NCBI GenBank assembly: GCA_024741835.1
Contig: JAENRP010000101.1
Coordinates: 1 to 64,000, forward strand
Source of the DNA: Diplocarpon mali
Taxonomy: Eukaryota; Ascomycota; Leotiomycetes; Helotiales; Drepanopezizaceae
Direction: 5' to 3'
Length of the DNA: 64,000 nt
Below are positions 43,301-55,300 of this stretch, one piece after another (the first letter of the stretch is position 1; each line of letters begins with the position of its first letter). The translations under genes and the position numbers were made by a program. A model generated the notes under the pieces. The model was not told where the DNA came from. It worked only from the letters and a program-made list of their open reading frames with translations, and did no database searches.

Positions 43301-46221
43301 GAGGCATCGTCCACAACGAGGCTCGAATTGCGAGGCTGTGGTCATGGCGGTACGTCGGACGAGGCACTGTATTTGCCTTGCACAGCGGGAGAGTACGACC
43401 ACCCAGGGTGGATAGAGACAAGTGGACCGCGCATCGTCGAACCGTCCAGGCAGGTTGAAGTTATCCCGAGTGACAACCCGAGACGGCATCACTCAGAAGG
43501 AAGCCCAAGCTTTGACGGACAGACGAGGAGTCGCTTCTTCGCAGAAGAGGACAGGGAACGAATGGGTTGCCTGGCGTGGTGGCAAACACTGTCCCGACCA
43601 GCTTCCCTTATGCACGGAGCCGCAGGCTGAAAGGCGCCGCTAGACAACAATGCTACTTACTGTGTGCTCGAACTGTCTGCAGTACTTATCGAATGCTCAA
43701 CCACGGCGGATAGCGGCACCGGATTGTGGGGGGTTCGGGAGCTTGGATCGCGCCTTGGAGGAGCTGCCAATGCCAGCTGCGGGACATGCAAGTGCAAGTC
43801 CTAGCTACTAGGTGCAGTGGTACTCTGTCCAGGTGCCAGCCAGCTCGTCTCCAACGCGGAATAGCCGTGAGGGCAGGCATATCGTTGCAGCGGTCGCCCA
43901 GCCGGCGAACTCGTAGCTGGACAGAGGACAGTAGTGTTCTTCGACCGCGCTCCCCTACTTGTACGTACATTGCCGAGGGTTGGCATGCTCAGCCTCGCAG
44001 TCTCGCCGCCGCGCAGTCCAGCAGTCCAGCAGTCCAGTAGCCCAGCTGCCACGCGAGGCGAAGCGATTCCCGAAGCCCGGCACCTCTCCGCTGGAGCAGA
44101 TGGACTTTGTACGTACAGTAGTAGTACCGAGCCGACCTCTCACAAGCGAGGTTGGGTTGGGCCCTTCGCGAAGTTTACCTGATCGGTTCTGCCGGCACTC
44201 AGCACTCAGCACCCAGCACCCAGTGCCCAACGCCAGAGCCCATCCCCAGCTGCCCCCCACAAGCTGCCGGAAACAAGGCAGCACGGAAGCCGCAGACACC
44301 GTGGACCCAGGGGGACTGCGTATCCACTATTCGTTCGCTTACTGTACACAGTCCAGTGCTGTAGAGCACAGAGAAGTGCACGAGTACGCTTCCGTGCTCT
44401 TCGGTGTACAGTGCAGCATGGGCCCCGTGTATGAAGCTTGGTGCAGATTCTGGCAAGCTGACACGGGCTTGCACCAGGAGGGAGATCCGCAGCTCCAAAG
44501 AGTATGGCTTGCGATCTCTGCGACGCGACCCAGCTCGGGAACCCGCCACCCACTCTACCCCCACAGCTGCAGGCCACGCTACGCTACAATACTGTACGTT
44601 AGATGCTCGCCGGGGGGGGGGGGGGGATAGCGGAGAGGAGTCGGTACCCCAGACCAGAGTAGACCCGACCACGAGCACGCATCCGCTGCGGAGGATCGCT
44701 CTGTTTCCTCTCCTCGGGGCAGAGTGTATGTAGTCGACATCGTCTCGACTTGTCTTGCCTCGTCTCGTCTGGTCTGGTCTGGTCTCTCCGACTTGAGACA
44801 GCCCCAATCCTGTCCTGTCCTGTCCTGTCCTGGCTGGCTGACCTCTTGCGCCGAGGAGCTCTGGGAAGCGCGGTCAGGCCATGCCAGCCAACCAAGCGCA
44901 AAGTCCTGTGTTAGAGTTATGGTCCCGTCCTGTGCATATCGTCGCCCCTGCCTGGCCGTCCCTCCAGAAAAGATTCTGCCTCATGTAGAGTAGGTTTGAC
45001 CAAACTCGATCCCAGCCCCCAACGGCTCTGGAGAGCAGAGTTAGTCCCCTCCTCAGTTCCCGTCGGGTCTCGCTAACGGTGGCGGGGGACGACAGGGCCG
45101 TTGCCGGTACTTTAATGGAGGCGGAAGTGGTCGCGGAAGTGATAGCGGAGGCAAAATAAACTAAGCTGACCCGCCCCGACTAAGGTAGCGAGTACTGCAC
45201 TGTACTCGCCCGGCACTGTACTACTCGTAGTCCCCGCCTCCCCCCTCCCCCCGCCCGGTCGGATCACATCTTGCCTCGCTACCACTTTCGCCCCTCGAAT
45301 CGCAGACTCGGACCTCTGCTGTTCTTGCATCGCTCAGGACGGTCTAGTCCCCTCTGGTGTGGTCGACTATACTACACTACTCGGTACAGTAGTGTCCGGC
45401 TCTGAGCATGGCGGGTATCATCGATACTCGTATACTACACATGTTATCTCAAGCCTCCGTGAGTCTCGTCCCTTGCCAGACCCCCACGACTACTCCTACC
45501 ACTCCTACTGCCACTCCTACTGCCACTGCGGACTTCCTGACACGAATCTCCCACAGTACGCTGCCCTGATCTGCTCTGCGACTTCAGACCGAAGACCAAG
45601 GCGCCGGAAGAATACAACCTTGCTGCCGAACTCCAAGCGTCCCCTTGCCCCTGGTCTCGCCAAACCCATATCATCCCCATCGTGCGGAAAAGCAATCTAT
45701 CGCCCTGCACGAACTGGGGAGGGGAGGTATCCTGGGAATCCACCCCGTTTGTGACCCTCGCGTTCATATTATTTGCTCACCGGATCTGTCACCACAGGCC
45801 GGTTCTGCTTGCACGAGTTGCCGTTTCCCAGAAGAATGGGTGTAGCCAAATTGCTGGTTACAGCATAGGCCACAAGTTCCATTTCTCTCTACCACCGCAA
45901 CTCGTCCCCTTCTTAATACTTGCGTGTTACGCCCAGCCCGCGTGGTATCTGACTCCGACCGCTACCTTTCCTCTCTCGTACTCAGTGGCCGCAGCAATCA
46001 ACGATCACTTTCTCAGAAGCATCCCAACATCGGACGCTCTCTACGAAACCTTCTGTACCCGCCGGACTGACGACACCCTGATGAGACTGCCGCTGCAGAG
46101 AACTCCTGTATGGTTGTATAATCCAGCTGGTCCAACGAAATAATCCCAACCGAGAAAACGCCATCAAGACGCTGGAGAACGGACCGCCAACCGGGATATC
46201 GACCGTCAAACAGCCTCGAAT
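40319..46221. other. Gene desert upstream of the Zn2Cys6 regulator
   Basis: No supported gene in ~5.9 kb. Visible items: a 21-nt palindrome at 40965-40985; nested cagcagtccag and cactcagcacccag short repeats (44010-44225); a G-run at 44611-44626; tctggtctgg and tgtcctgtcc runs (44765-44830); an 8-bp inverted repeat at 45374-45395. The last kilobase may be regulatory for the regulator gene at 46222. Confidence 0.5.
40965..40985. other. Perfect 10-bp-arm palindrome
   Basis: ATCTCGTACC is followed by one G and then GGTACGAGAT, its exact reverse complement. Arms of ten bases with a one-base centre would suit a dimeric DNA-binding protein, but it lies ~5 kb from the nearest gene start. Chance is possible in 64 kb. 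Confidence 0.5.
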
Positions 46222-49200
46222 ATGACGCAAACATACACCCAGGAGGCTCCCGCCCCTCTCCACGAACGGCCATCTGTCTACGACCCAGAACCAGTCCACT
46301 ACACACCCAGAGACGATCAACTCCCCCACAGCAAGACCTCGCAGTGCTTGGAGGACGGGCGGCACGAAGGGAACTCTTGGAGTATATCCCAGTCAGGCTC
46401 ACCAATGGCAGATACGAAGGATACAGTCTTTGAATTCTCCCCGCTTAGAGCTGGGGTGATGTCCCAGACACGGCCTGAACCAGCGCAAAAGATCACAAGG
46501 GAACAACTGCCTCCGCTAAGTAGTTTGTTTGCAACACGTTCGCACCAGGATGACCAATCCCCAACGTCCTATTCGGATGGCACTCCTGTTTTCCCAGCAG
46601 TCTCTTCTATGGATCCGAGGCAGCCAGCGACTCCGATCCACCATCCAGATCGATTGTACGATGCACCGTACTTTCACAGACCATCCGTTCGTCACTATCC
46701 TCTAAACACCGTGAGACCGGAACAGATCGAGAGGCTTGGGATACCTCCTCCCCCTCCTCGTTCTGAGCAACTGTACACCGGACCCGAATCAGCTCGAACC
46801 GACTCAAGGTATGGTCCAGTTCAATATCCCAGGTATCGCGCGCCTTCACCCCTCCGCTCTCGGTCTCCCCCATCAAGCTTTACCCGATCGGAATACCACC
46901 TTTCCAGAGACTCCGCCTCTTCCTCTCAGAGACGTCCAGACTTGCGCCAACCCGAGCAGATCAGCAGATCAGAGATGGATCAGAGGGCATTTTTCCGAGA
47001 TGGGCAAATGAGTGCGCCAGTGACTCCAACTCAGCTCCTAACAGCCAATGGATTCGTCACGGGAGAACCCCTCACGGCCAAAGACGGGCTCGGCCCAAAG
47101 ATATGGACAGGTACCCAATTTTTACCACGATTCGTGCGGCAAGCAGAAGTACCAGGCGAGGGACTGTGCTACTTTTACGATGATGGCACTCACTGCAGGA
47201 CTGTCATCGACGGGGAAGTCGTCAATGCGCACTGGGGTGTAACGAAAGCTGGCAAGCCCAGAAAGAGGTTGGCTATCGCTTGCATCACATGCAGAGAAAA
47301 GAAAATCAAGTGCGATCCAGATTATCCGCGATGCGTGCAGTGTGAGAAATTTGGGCGAGTATGCAAGTTCAAAAACGCGTAAGTCAAGCGCCGCCGGAAT
47401 CATGGACTTTGAAGAAGTCATGTGCTGATGTGATGCATAGCCCCCGTGGTGGTCATGTATCGCCCGACACCCCACCGTCGGATCCAGAAGACACCATATC
47501 ACGCCCATCATCATCTCGCGCCGATGTAGACTCGTTCAAGGTCGAGAAGCCAGAAGGTAGCCTCCATCCTGTCTCGCCCCGACAGGTACGTCCAGCAACA
47601 CCGGACTCCGAGTTTCACCACTCGAAACGTCAGCGAACTGGATACCATGACTTCACTCCTGTTGCGTCGGAAGCATCGCCTCGCCTCTCTGTGCAAGACC
47701 CAACCTCGCCGGTAACTACCTGGGCAGAGCCTGCGACGATGGGACCTGTCGACACGGCCAGCTTGCAGCGCGAGTGGCAAACTAACCCGATGACCACGCA
47801 GCCTGGACTCATGGTCGATCTCATCCATGGCTTTTTCGAGCGTGTCCCGGAGACGGTCTGCTGCATGTTCCCCCAGGGGCCTTTCACTTGCTGGTTTTTG
47901 TCGGGTGCCGACAAGTCTGCCGACGATCTGATGCTCGTCTATACCGTTCTGGCCCTCGCAACAGTGTTCTCGCAGAGGCCAGAGCACAAACCGTTCGGCG
48001 CTCAGTATGCCATGGTATCCCGGTTTGCCTGTGACAACAGTCGGTTCAGCATTCAGCTGGTCCAGTCGCGGCTATTGCTCGCGCTGTACTATTTCGCAAA
48101 CAACAATATAGAAAATGCTTGGGACTATTGCGGGGCAGCACTAAGAGCTGCGAGCGGGCTCAAGTTGAATATTGAACTCGACAAGACGGACGACCATGCT
48201 CACGGGGTTTTTCCTTACGGTCTCAACCGTGCAGGTTTTGCCGAGTGCAGGCGGAGGACGTTCTGGAGCTGCTACCTGATGGATCGGTTCAACGGGTTCT
48301 GCTCCGGTCACCTCAGCATCATCCAGTCCGACGATGTCTTTCTGCGGCTTCCCTGCGATAGTAATAGCTTCGAGTCTCAGTGCGACGTCCAGAATCCATT
48401 TTTCGACCTCACGACTCCGCCTATCCAGAACGTCAACTGGACGATTGGATCCATGGCATATCTCATCAACGTCTCTACCATCTGGGGGGACATCATGGCC
48501 AACGCCTACCGAGCGTCACAACGACCAACCCTCACGACATCCCGCGCCAACTTCGACGCTTTCTACGAGAACGCAACTAATCGACTGCGCGTGTGGAACG
48601 AGTCCTTGCCGAGATGCTACATCTTCTCTGCTGAGAACATGTCGAGAGCGGCGCACAGTGGCAAGCTCGGCATATTCATGACGATGCATGCCGTGTACCG
48701 CGTCGCAGCGATGAAGCTTAACCGTTACATCCAGCGGTTCACACTGAGCAGTTCCCAGCTGAGTCACCACACCGCAGTTGCGCAGCACCACGCCGAAGAT
48801 CTCTTGAAGATGATCGACACCCTGGCGACCTGCCGCGCGCTAGCCCCGTCGAGCGCAGTACCGCAAGGCGACTTGCAGGCTCCGTTCTCCTCGCCATTCG
48901 TGGGCTACGCCATCGTCTCGGCCGTCGATATTCTCAGCGCTAAGGTGACGCTCCCCATGATCGGCCCGCGGCTTGCCTCCTTCCAAAGCGCGCGTTCGAT
49001 TCTAGCGGAGCTCGCACAATTCTGGCAAAGCGCGAGGAATCAAGAAGCCTCGGTCCAACTGCGCGTCCGAGACCTGGCCGATCTGGCCCGGGCTAGAGGA
49101 GACGCCGCGGCAAGCGGGGTCGGTTCCAGGACTGATCATCTGGCAGCCATCGCCCGCGAGGCGAGCGATGGGGTTTTTGAGATGCGGGAGGCGATTGAGA

Positions 49201-49238
49201 AGACGTTCTCGAGGGACTTTGATTGCGCGTACGCGTAA
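46222..49238 (+). CDS. Zn(II)2Cys6 transcription factor with fungal_trans domain
   Basis: Model: exons 46222-47378 and 47441-49238, 984 aa; 62-nt intron GTAAGT...ATAG directly after the zinc cluster. The binuclear cluster starts at residue 354 (C-I-T-C-R-E-K-K-I-K-C, then R-C-V-Q-C and V-C; spacing CX2CX6CX6CX2CX6C). A conserved block precedes it (I-W-T-G-T-Q-F-L-P-R-F-V, G-L-C-Y-F-Y-D-D-G). The fungal-specific transcription factor domain follows, with R-R-R-T-F-W-S-C-Y-L-M-D-R. The N-terminal ~280 residues are Pro/Ser-rich with R-E-Q-L-P-P-L-S-S-L, likely disordered. An internal rather than N-terminal cluster is typical of one subgroup. The target pathway cannot be told. It stands alone between two gene deserts. 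Confidence 0.93.
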
Positions 49239-51232
49239 TCGGCGGCGCTTGTCCTGGCCTGAGAAAATGATAGCTTTGTTTCACGACTGAACGATTTACG
49301 ATGACAGCTGGCTCTGGTTTCCTTGACTGGAAGGGAGGTGCATTTGTTGCGAGAGGATTAATTGTATGATATTAGCGGGAAAGCACTGCACGGATATGGC
49401 TTCATAATAAGTTGTATATACTGTAATCTTATTATATTTGTATGAAAATCCCTGGTCACCACCTGATGATCTTTCTCACCTGGTCGCTTCAATTGTGCTC
49501 AAGTTCATATTCTGACCTAGCACTTTTCTGAAACGGGTGAACCGTGGAACCATTGAACGTCAGCGGACATGTTCGAGGACTCGAAGGCGAGATTTTCAGC
49601 AGAGGAGTAAGAATATGTGGACATGAAACCACCGGAGCCGAGGTGATCAATCAACTAATTTCCGGGGGCTTTTTTTAAAGATAACCCACCTTGTCAAGTT
49701 CGTTCGAGGATCGGAACAAAGATGAACAGTGTTGGATCTTCTCCGAGGGTTCCTTTTTTTGTCCCTTCTTCCACAACGGCCATTTTCGCTGCTGTTATTG
49801 TTGATTTTGTTGTTATCATCGGGATATTGGTAGAGGTGGTGGTTCTGGATCTCCAAACGGTTAAAGTGAACTCACGATTACCTGGCCTTGTAAGTTTCAA
49901 GTTTCAGATTCCGGTACATGCGAGAGAAAGAAGAAGGAGAAGAAGTTGGAAGCACCTCCTTCTTGGTTTCTATTGCTAGTCAGGCGCTGCGACTGAGTAG
50001 GCGGGGGTGGGATGGATGTGATGGCGGGTTGTACGCTGCTGGGAACCACGTAGCCCGGCGTCTGCGAAAGGAGAGGAGATAGAACACCCCATGCCGGGAG
50101 GATCGGGAGGGGTACGCTCCCCCCCCCACGGCCTCGGATGAGATCTCGGCTGCGCGGCTCTGGGCGGGTCGGTAGGCGAGTTCGTCTCGTCGGCTGTTTA
50201 CTATGTCGTGTAAAGTGTGTAGCGCGGCGTGTGACGTGTGACGCGTAGCGTGTAGCGGAGGCTGGAGGAGACCAGAGGAAGCCAGGAGAGGCGGTGCTGG
50301 GAGATCGCGCTGGCGCTGTCCCGCTGGTGTGGCCCCGTCGGCAACTTGACCGCCCCGCTCGAGGGAACTGCCCTGCCCGAGTGAGTTGGTGGTCGTTGGG
50401 TCGGAGGTAGGGAGCAGCGAGGTGTTGGGTGGGTAGATGTCCATTGAGCCAAGCGAGCGGCGACGGCTCGCTTAGCGAGTCGGGACTCGGTTGCCGGATA
50501 GGGGGGCGGGATGGGGAGGAGAGGAGGGAGAGGGAGTTAGCAGATAGTGGTGGCAGTAGTCTTTAACGGTTGCAATAAGCATGCCGAAGCTGGATTCGAA
50601 TTTGCTATCACGACTATCATGCAGCATGCAAGTGTTCAGGTAATGTGATTTATCAAGCGACGGTCTCCACAGGCTCTATTATCCATGATACCACCGCGAG
50701 ATTCCGTAAAATGAAAAGTCAAACAGGAGCGGTGGACCTGCGTCTCGGCTGTGCGATTTCGCTGATTTACAATTCAAGGAAGTCAGGGATGGGATGTGGC
50801 ATTGTTGCTGGTATATGGAGGCACGGTGGCTTAGTGTTGTCCCCTACCGGTAAAGGGATCCCTGGACACTTGTTCTCAACGCTATACGCTCCTTTCCATT
50901 CTCAATAGTAGCCGATGGAAAAAGACTGGAGAATTCGCGAAATAGACTTTGATTTAGCGCCAAGTCACTCTTCACTTTTTTTGTCCTGTGCTTGTGGCTC
51001 ATTTGCAAGGAAGCAAGTTTCGCCCTAACTGGCAGGGGGAAAACACTCAGCTGCTGTACGTCTGTAGTTTCATCGGCTATGTTAGTACTACCCGGATCAG
51101 TAGGGGTATGTTGAGTCAGGCTTGTGACGACGGCTCGCTTAGCAGGAGTAGGCACTTACTTCAGTAGTGGTGATAGTAGTAGTGGTGGCGGTGGTGGTGG
51201 TGGTGGTGATATTAGTAGCAGTAATACTAGAT

Positions 51233-51263
<31 letters not shown>

Positions 51264-52300
51264 CTGTGATGTTTTGAATTTCACTTTCGTACACCATAGT
51301 GTAAGCCCGTGATCCTAGGACACAATCGAAAAGTCCTTCCAGGCCCCTTCGAATATACGCTTTGACAAAGAAAGGTACGTCCGGTTCTAGGCCTGCATGC
51401 TCAAAGCATGGAGGTATATGATGGAGGCCACGGGATGACAGGCCGCACGCACGGCATGAACCTTGGTAGTTGTTACCACAAAGAGTTACGAGCAAAAGTA
51501 ACGAAGAGAGAAGAGGAAGAGAAACCTGAAAAGGCCTGAGCTCAGACAGACAGGATCATCGCGCGCAAAGAGGCGGGCTGCTGTCCCAAGGCGATGCGAG
51601 GACGTCACGGAGATATGTCCTCGCTAAGGGTACGTCGACCGCTAGGCTGTCCCGCCAGCCTGGTTGGTGGTAGGGTCGCTCGTTGATGCCAGGCTTTCCT
51701 GCTGGTGAGACCAGGATGCGGATGCTGCTAGCTGGCTTCGACTCGCCTTCTCTGGGAGTATTGTTTGCCGGGGCGTGTCGAGCCGCAAATTGATCAGTGG
51801 GTCAGGTGGCAGGTTGGAGCGCGCGAGCAGCGGGTTTTGTATTTCTTTTTTGTTTCGATTCGATTTTCAGGGCTGCTCACGTAGCGGAGAGGTCTGTTTC
51901 TATCCTGCAATATAGCAGGATTAGAGTGGCGTTGCGAGGACCGAGGTGAGAGTTGGATTGCCTTTGTGAGGTGTTTCCCCCCTCGTTTGTTTGGATCAGG
52001 ATGGTGAGTGGCCAAGTGATCTTTTCTGTCCTGGGAGCTAGCTTCCCGCGAGTAGGTGGCACTTGATCTGGTTGTGGATAGCGGTGATGCTGTGCTTTTG
52101 GGATTTACGTTATGTTATGATCTAGACTTGCGAGCTGGCGATTAGCTGAAGCTGATCTGGGGCTTTGTTCAAGTTCTTTACAAGGAGGTTATCTTACCCA
52201 ATTGCATTTTGTCATAGCGATTTTCTGCACGCCTTTGCTCTTCTTGACTGTAGGTCTAGAGTGACTGGTGATAAATTTGATCAGTCCTAGAATACCACCA
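49239..52300. other. Gene-free DNA after the regulator
   Basis: A GC-rich part (49980-50550, with a c-run near 50111-50119) and mixed sequence, with no ORF showing a domain. The only distinct object is the agt/ggt trinucleotide repeat at 51160-51265, listed separately. Confidence 0.5.
51160..51265. repeat. Imperfect trinucleotide microsatellite (agt/ggt)
   Basis: Runs of agt, ggt and ggc triplets. The plus strand reads Ser/Gly-rich (51124-51312) and the minus strand Thr/Ile-rich. I take both frames as translations of the repeat rather than as genes. Confidence 0.85.
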
Positions 52301-55300
52301 AGATGGGTGATTTTTTATGGGTCTGGTGTCGTTTCGAATTATACCAAGTAATCTTAAATAGAAATAACTTGACGCATACCATTTGACATCGTGAGATATA
52401 ATTTGCTACTTGCGCGCTCTGCATGATTTGTGCGAATTTAAAATGCTATACCCCAGAAAACTTGAAGTATACAATAAGCCTACATCTCTAAATCTTTCGT
52501 AGCAAATTTAAGCGGGGTATTAAATTATCTTAATATTTCACCTTCTAACTGGTAATATGATTTCAATTCAAATCCGATACTAATTACAGGCCTCTCGTAT
52601 CTAACTTCTTTTGCAAATCCCAATCAATGATATATGTATTATAATTGCCCTAATATCGTTAAGTGTGAAGATAAAATCAGGCACTCTCGGTAGGCTTACC
52701 GATTTCTGACTATTACCACAACAACCGCTTGGCCCCCTTTTCGAAACCCGTGATTGCCGCATTTTCAATTTTGGGGCTTCTTTACTGCAGATCACCATTG
52801 CGTAGATTCTGGCAACACCACAAAAACTAGCATGACTTGGAGATCTGGGATGCACGTCGTCGGCGGCGGATGATCGACGCCCACACTTACCAGAAGCCAC
52901 TCGGTGGAGTGCTGGCCTCCGTTCACGCTTTAAAGCTGCTAAAGAATGGCAATCTTGATTGGGAAGGGGGCTGACTACCTTGTCTATGAGTGCTAGCGGT
53001 TGCCATTTGCCATCTCCAGTCCTGGAATGCAGCGAGGATGCAGGGTCCATGGCCTTGGTTAGGTCTTTTCAGAAGGGAATCAGCTATTATCTTTAGCCTG
53101 AAAATAGGCAAGTAGATACAGATTATGAACATTATCAGATCACAGGTAATACTTCAACACTCCATATGGTTTCTCCTTCACCGTAAGTTCAATAGCTACA
53201 CTTTCATTGTGATCTACAAACAACTTCCTCCAGCTTTAAACGGTGCTATAACTTCTCAAAACCCTACAACTCCTGTTCTTACTAACAGAGACTCAAAGCG
53301 GCGGTCTTTTTCGACCTATTCTTTATTCACGACTCCTGTAATAGCGCAGCAAGTCACATGGATATTATGCAAACTCTTGATATAATAACTTCGTGGAAAA
53401 TTCGTTAGCTAAACAAGAGCTTCTCTCCAGGGTCTCTATCCACGGATGACAAGAATCTCAATATATGCCACGGGTTGGGTATAGAAGAGACGAGGTACGC
53501 GAGGGAGCACGACCCACCTTGTAGCTGGATCACGGTTCATCGACTGATATATTTGTGTTTACAATGTAATGCGGATCTTGCGCGATTTCTTGCGACAACG
53601 ATTCACTCACATTATGATATGTGATAAGTTTATAGGGTGATACATATTTTGCGTCGAAGCAAGCATTGCTCATTTTAATAGTCAAAAAGAGCGCTCTGAG
53701 TAGGCTTTACAGATGCCATTCTCTCCCAAATAGCATGATTTGTTACTCAACAATTAAGACTCAGAAACCCATAGCACTTGAAGATAATGAGCCGCTAAAT
53801 GGCTTATTGCCTAGGAATCCATATCTATTGTTTATGAATAACCAGATCAAAACACTGCTTTCAACCCTTTTGGTAAAAGATCAAGAGCAGGGTCTTTCTC
53901 TATACACGTGAGTCCTAAGTCTCTAATTGCACTTAAGTCATAGATGGGCTCAGGAAGGCTTGGAGAAGCTTGCGCAAAGAAATATGACGGCTAGAGTAAT
54001 GTCGAAAAATGTAAGTCAGTAGTATTAAGAAATTTGATTTATTTGGCATAAGATAGTGCTGCCCTTTTTGTTAGGCTATCTTTGCGGTTACGCGAGTTTT
54101 GTTACATGCTTATTAGTACAGACTAGCCAGTATACAATAAGCAATATGTTATTAAGACATAACGTAAGACACAATGCTGTTTGTTACTAGGAGTTACAAT
54201 AGCGTATTAAGTCAAGGCTCTATCGTTTCCCTTGAGGACTTCTTGCTCTATGCTAAATAAGTCTTTATATCAGAGTTTTCTCTAATGAATCTGCTAATTA
54301 GCAAAACATAGATGGCCTAGGTTCCTCTATTCATAATTCTAGTCTAGAGAAAGAACTGGGTTTCGATTTGCGGTCTTTTAGCAAACCTTGCATAAGCAGT
54401 TAGATCTAAACATCTGGCCGCATTTCAAGGCATTTTAACTTATAGTTGATCCTGGATGCTCTCTAGAGAATATAAAAAAGCTTTCTCAGAATGCAGATGT
54501 TAAGAAAGAATCAATAATAGTCCTTTGTAGTAATTGAAAGCTCTTATAAAACTTCTCTCGCATTACATAAGTACTTAAGATATTCTAAAGTGATTAAAAT
54601 GATCAATATCGTTTTCGATCCCCTAAGTAATTTTCAAAGCTACGGCGGCCATATACTCCAGGGATAAGTACTGGCCTATCTTAGCAGCAATAAGAGTATC
54701 TAGAGGTCCTAAGCCAGAGTTGTTAGTCTTATAGCACTAATCGAGTCCTCTCCCAGCTTAATGAATAACTTAATTGAATCAAGGGCTCTTTAGTAGACAG
54801 GATGGATAATTGCAGCTTAATACTAGCTTGTCTCTGCTAAGACTGCATAGCTGGTATACGCTTTTCGGCATCCATGAGCGAAAATTGCTAGATATCTCTG
54901 TTAGACAACGCCAGCGCAATCTCGTTCAATAATTATACGCCTCTTTTCCTAGAGGAAAGTAGCAGAAGAGCTGATAATCGAACGAAAAAATGATAATCAT
55001 GATCGTAAGTAAATTTTCATCAAGTGTTGCCTTTGGAGACTTTGGCATTGTGATGATTCACGATTTACGATGTCAGCCTTACTCCTATGAAGAAAGAAAG
55101 ACTACGGTTTTAAAAGTTTCATGCAGATACTCTGAAGTTTTACTTTTAAGTAATTTCTTACTAAGATATTGAAAAAGTAAGAAAATATCATGGTAAGGAA
55201 CCATGAGAAATTAAATAACTACCTGACTTTTTCAACAGCAGCATGTTGAATGTATTTAAGACTTGTCCTCAAACAGTATTTAACATCCCCGACTACAATA

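Noticed and set aside
43955..44807. Frames of 114-223 codons on both strands
   Set aside because: Created by short GC-rich direct repeats and a G-run. No domains and mutual antisense overlap.
51124..51495. Ser/Gly-rich and Thr-rich frames
   Set aside because: Both are readings of the agt/ggt microsatellite.
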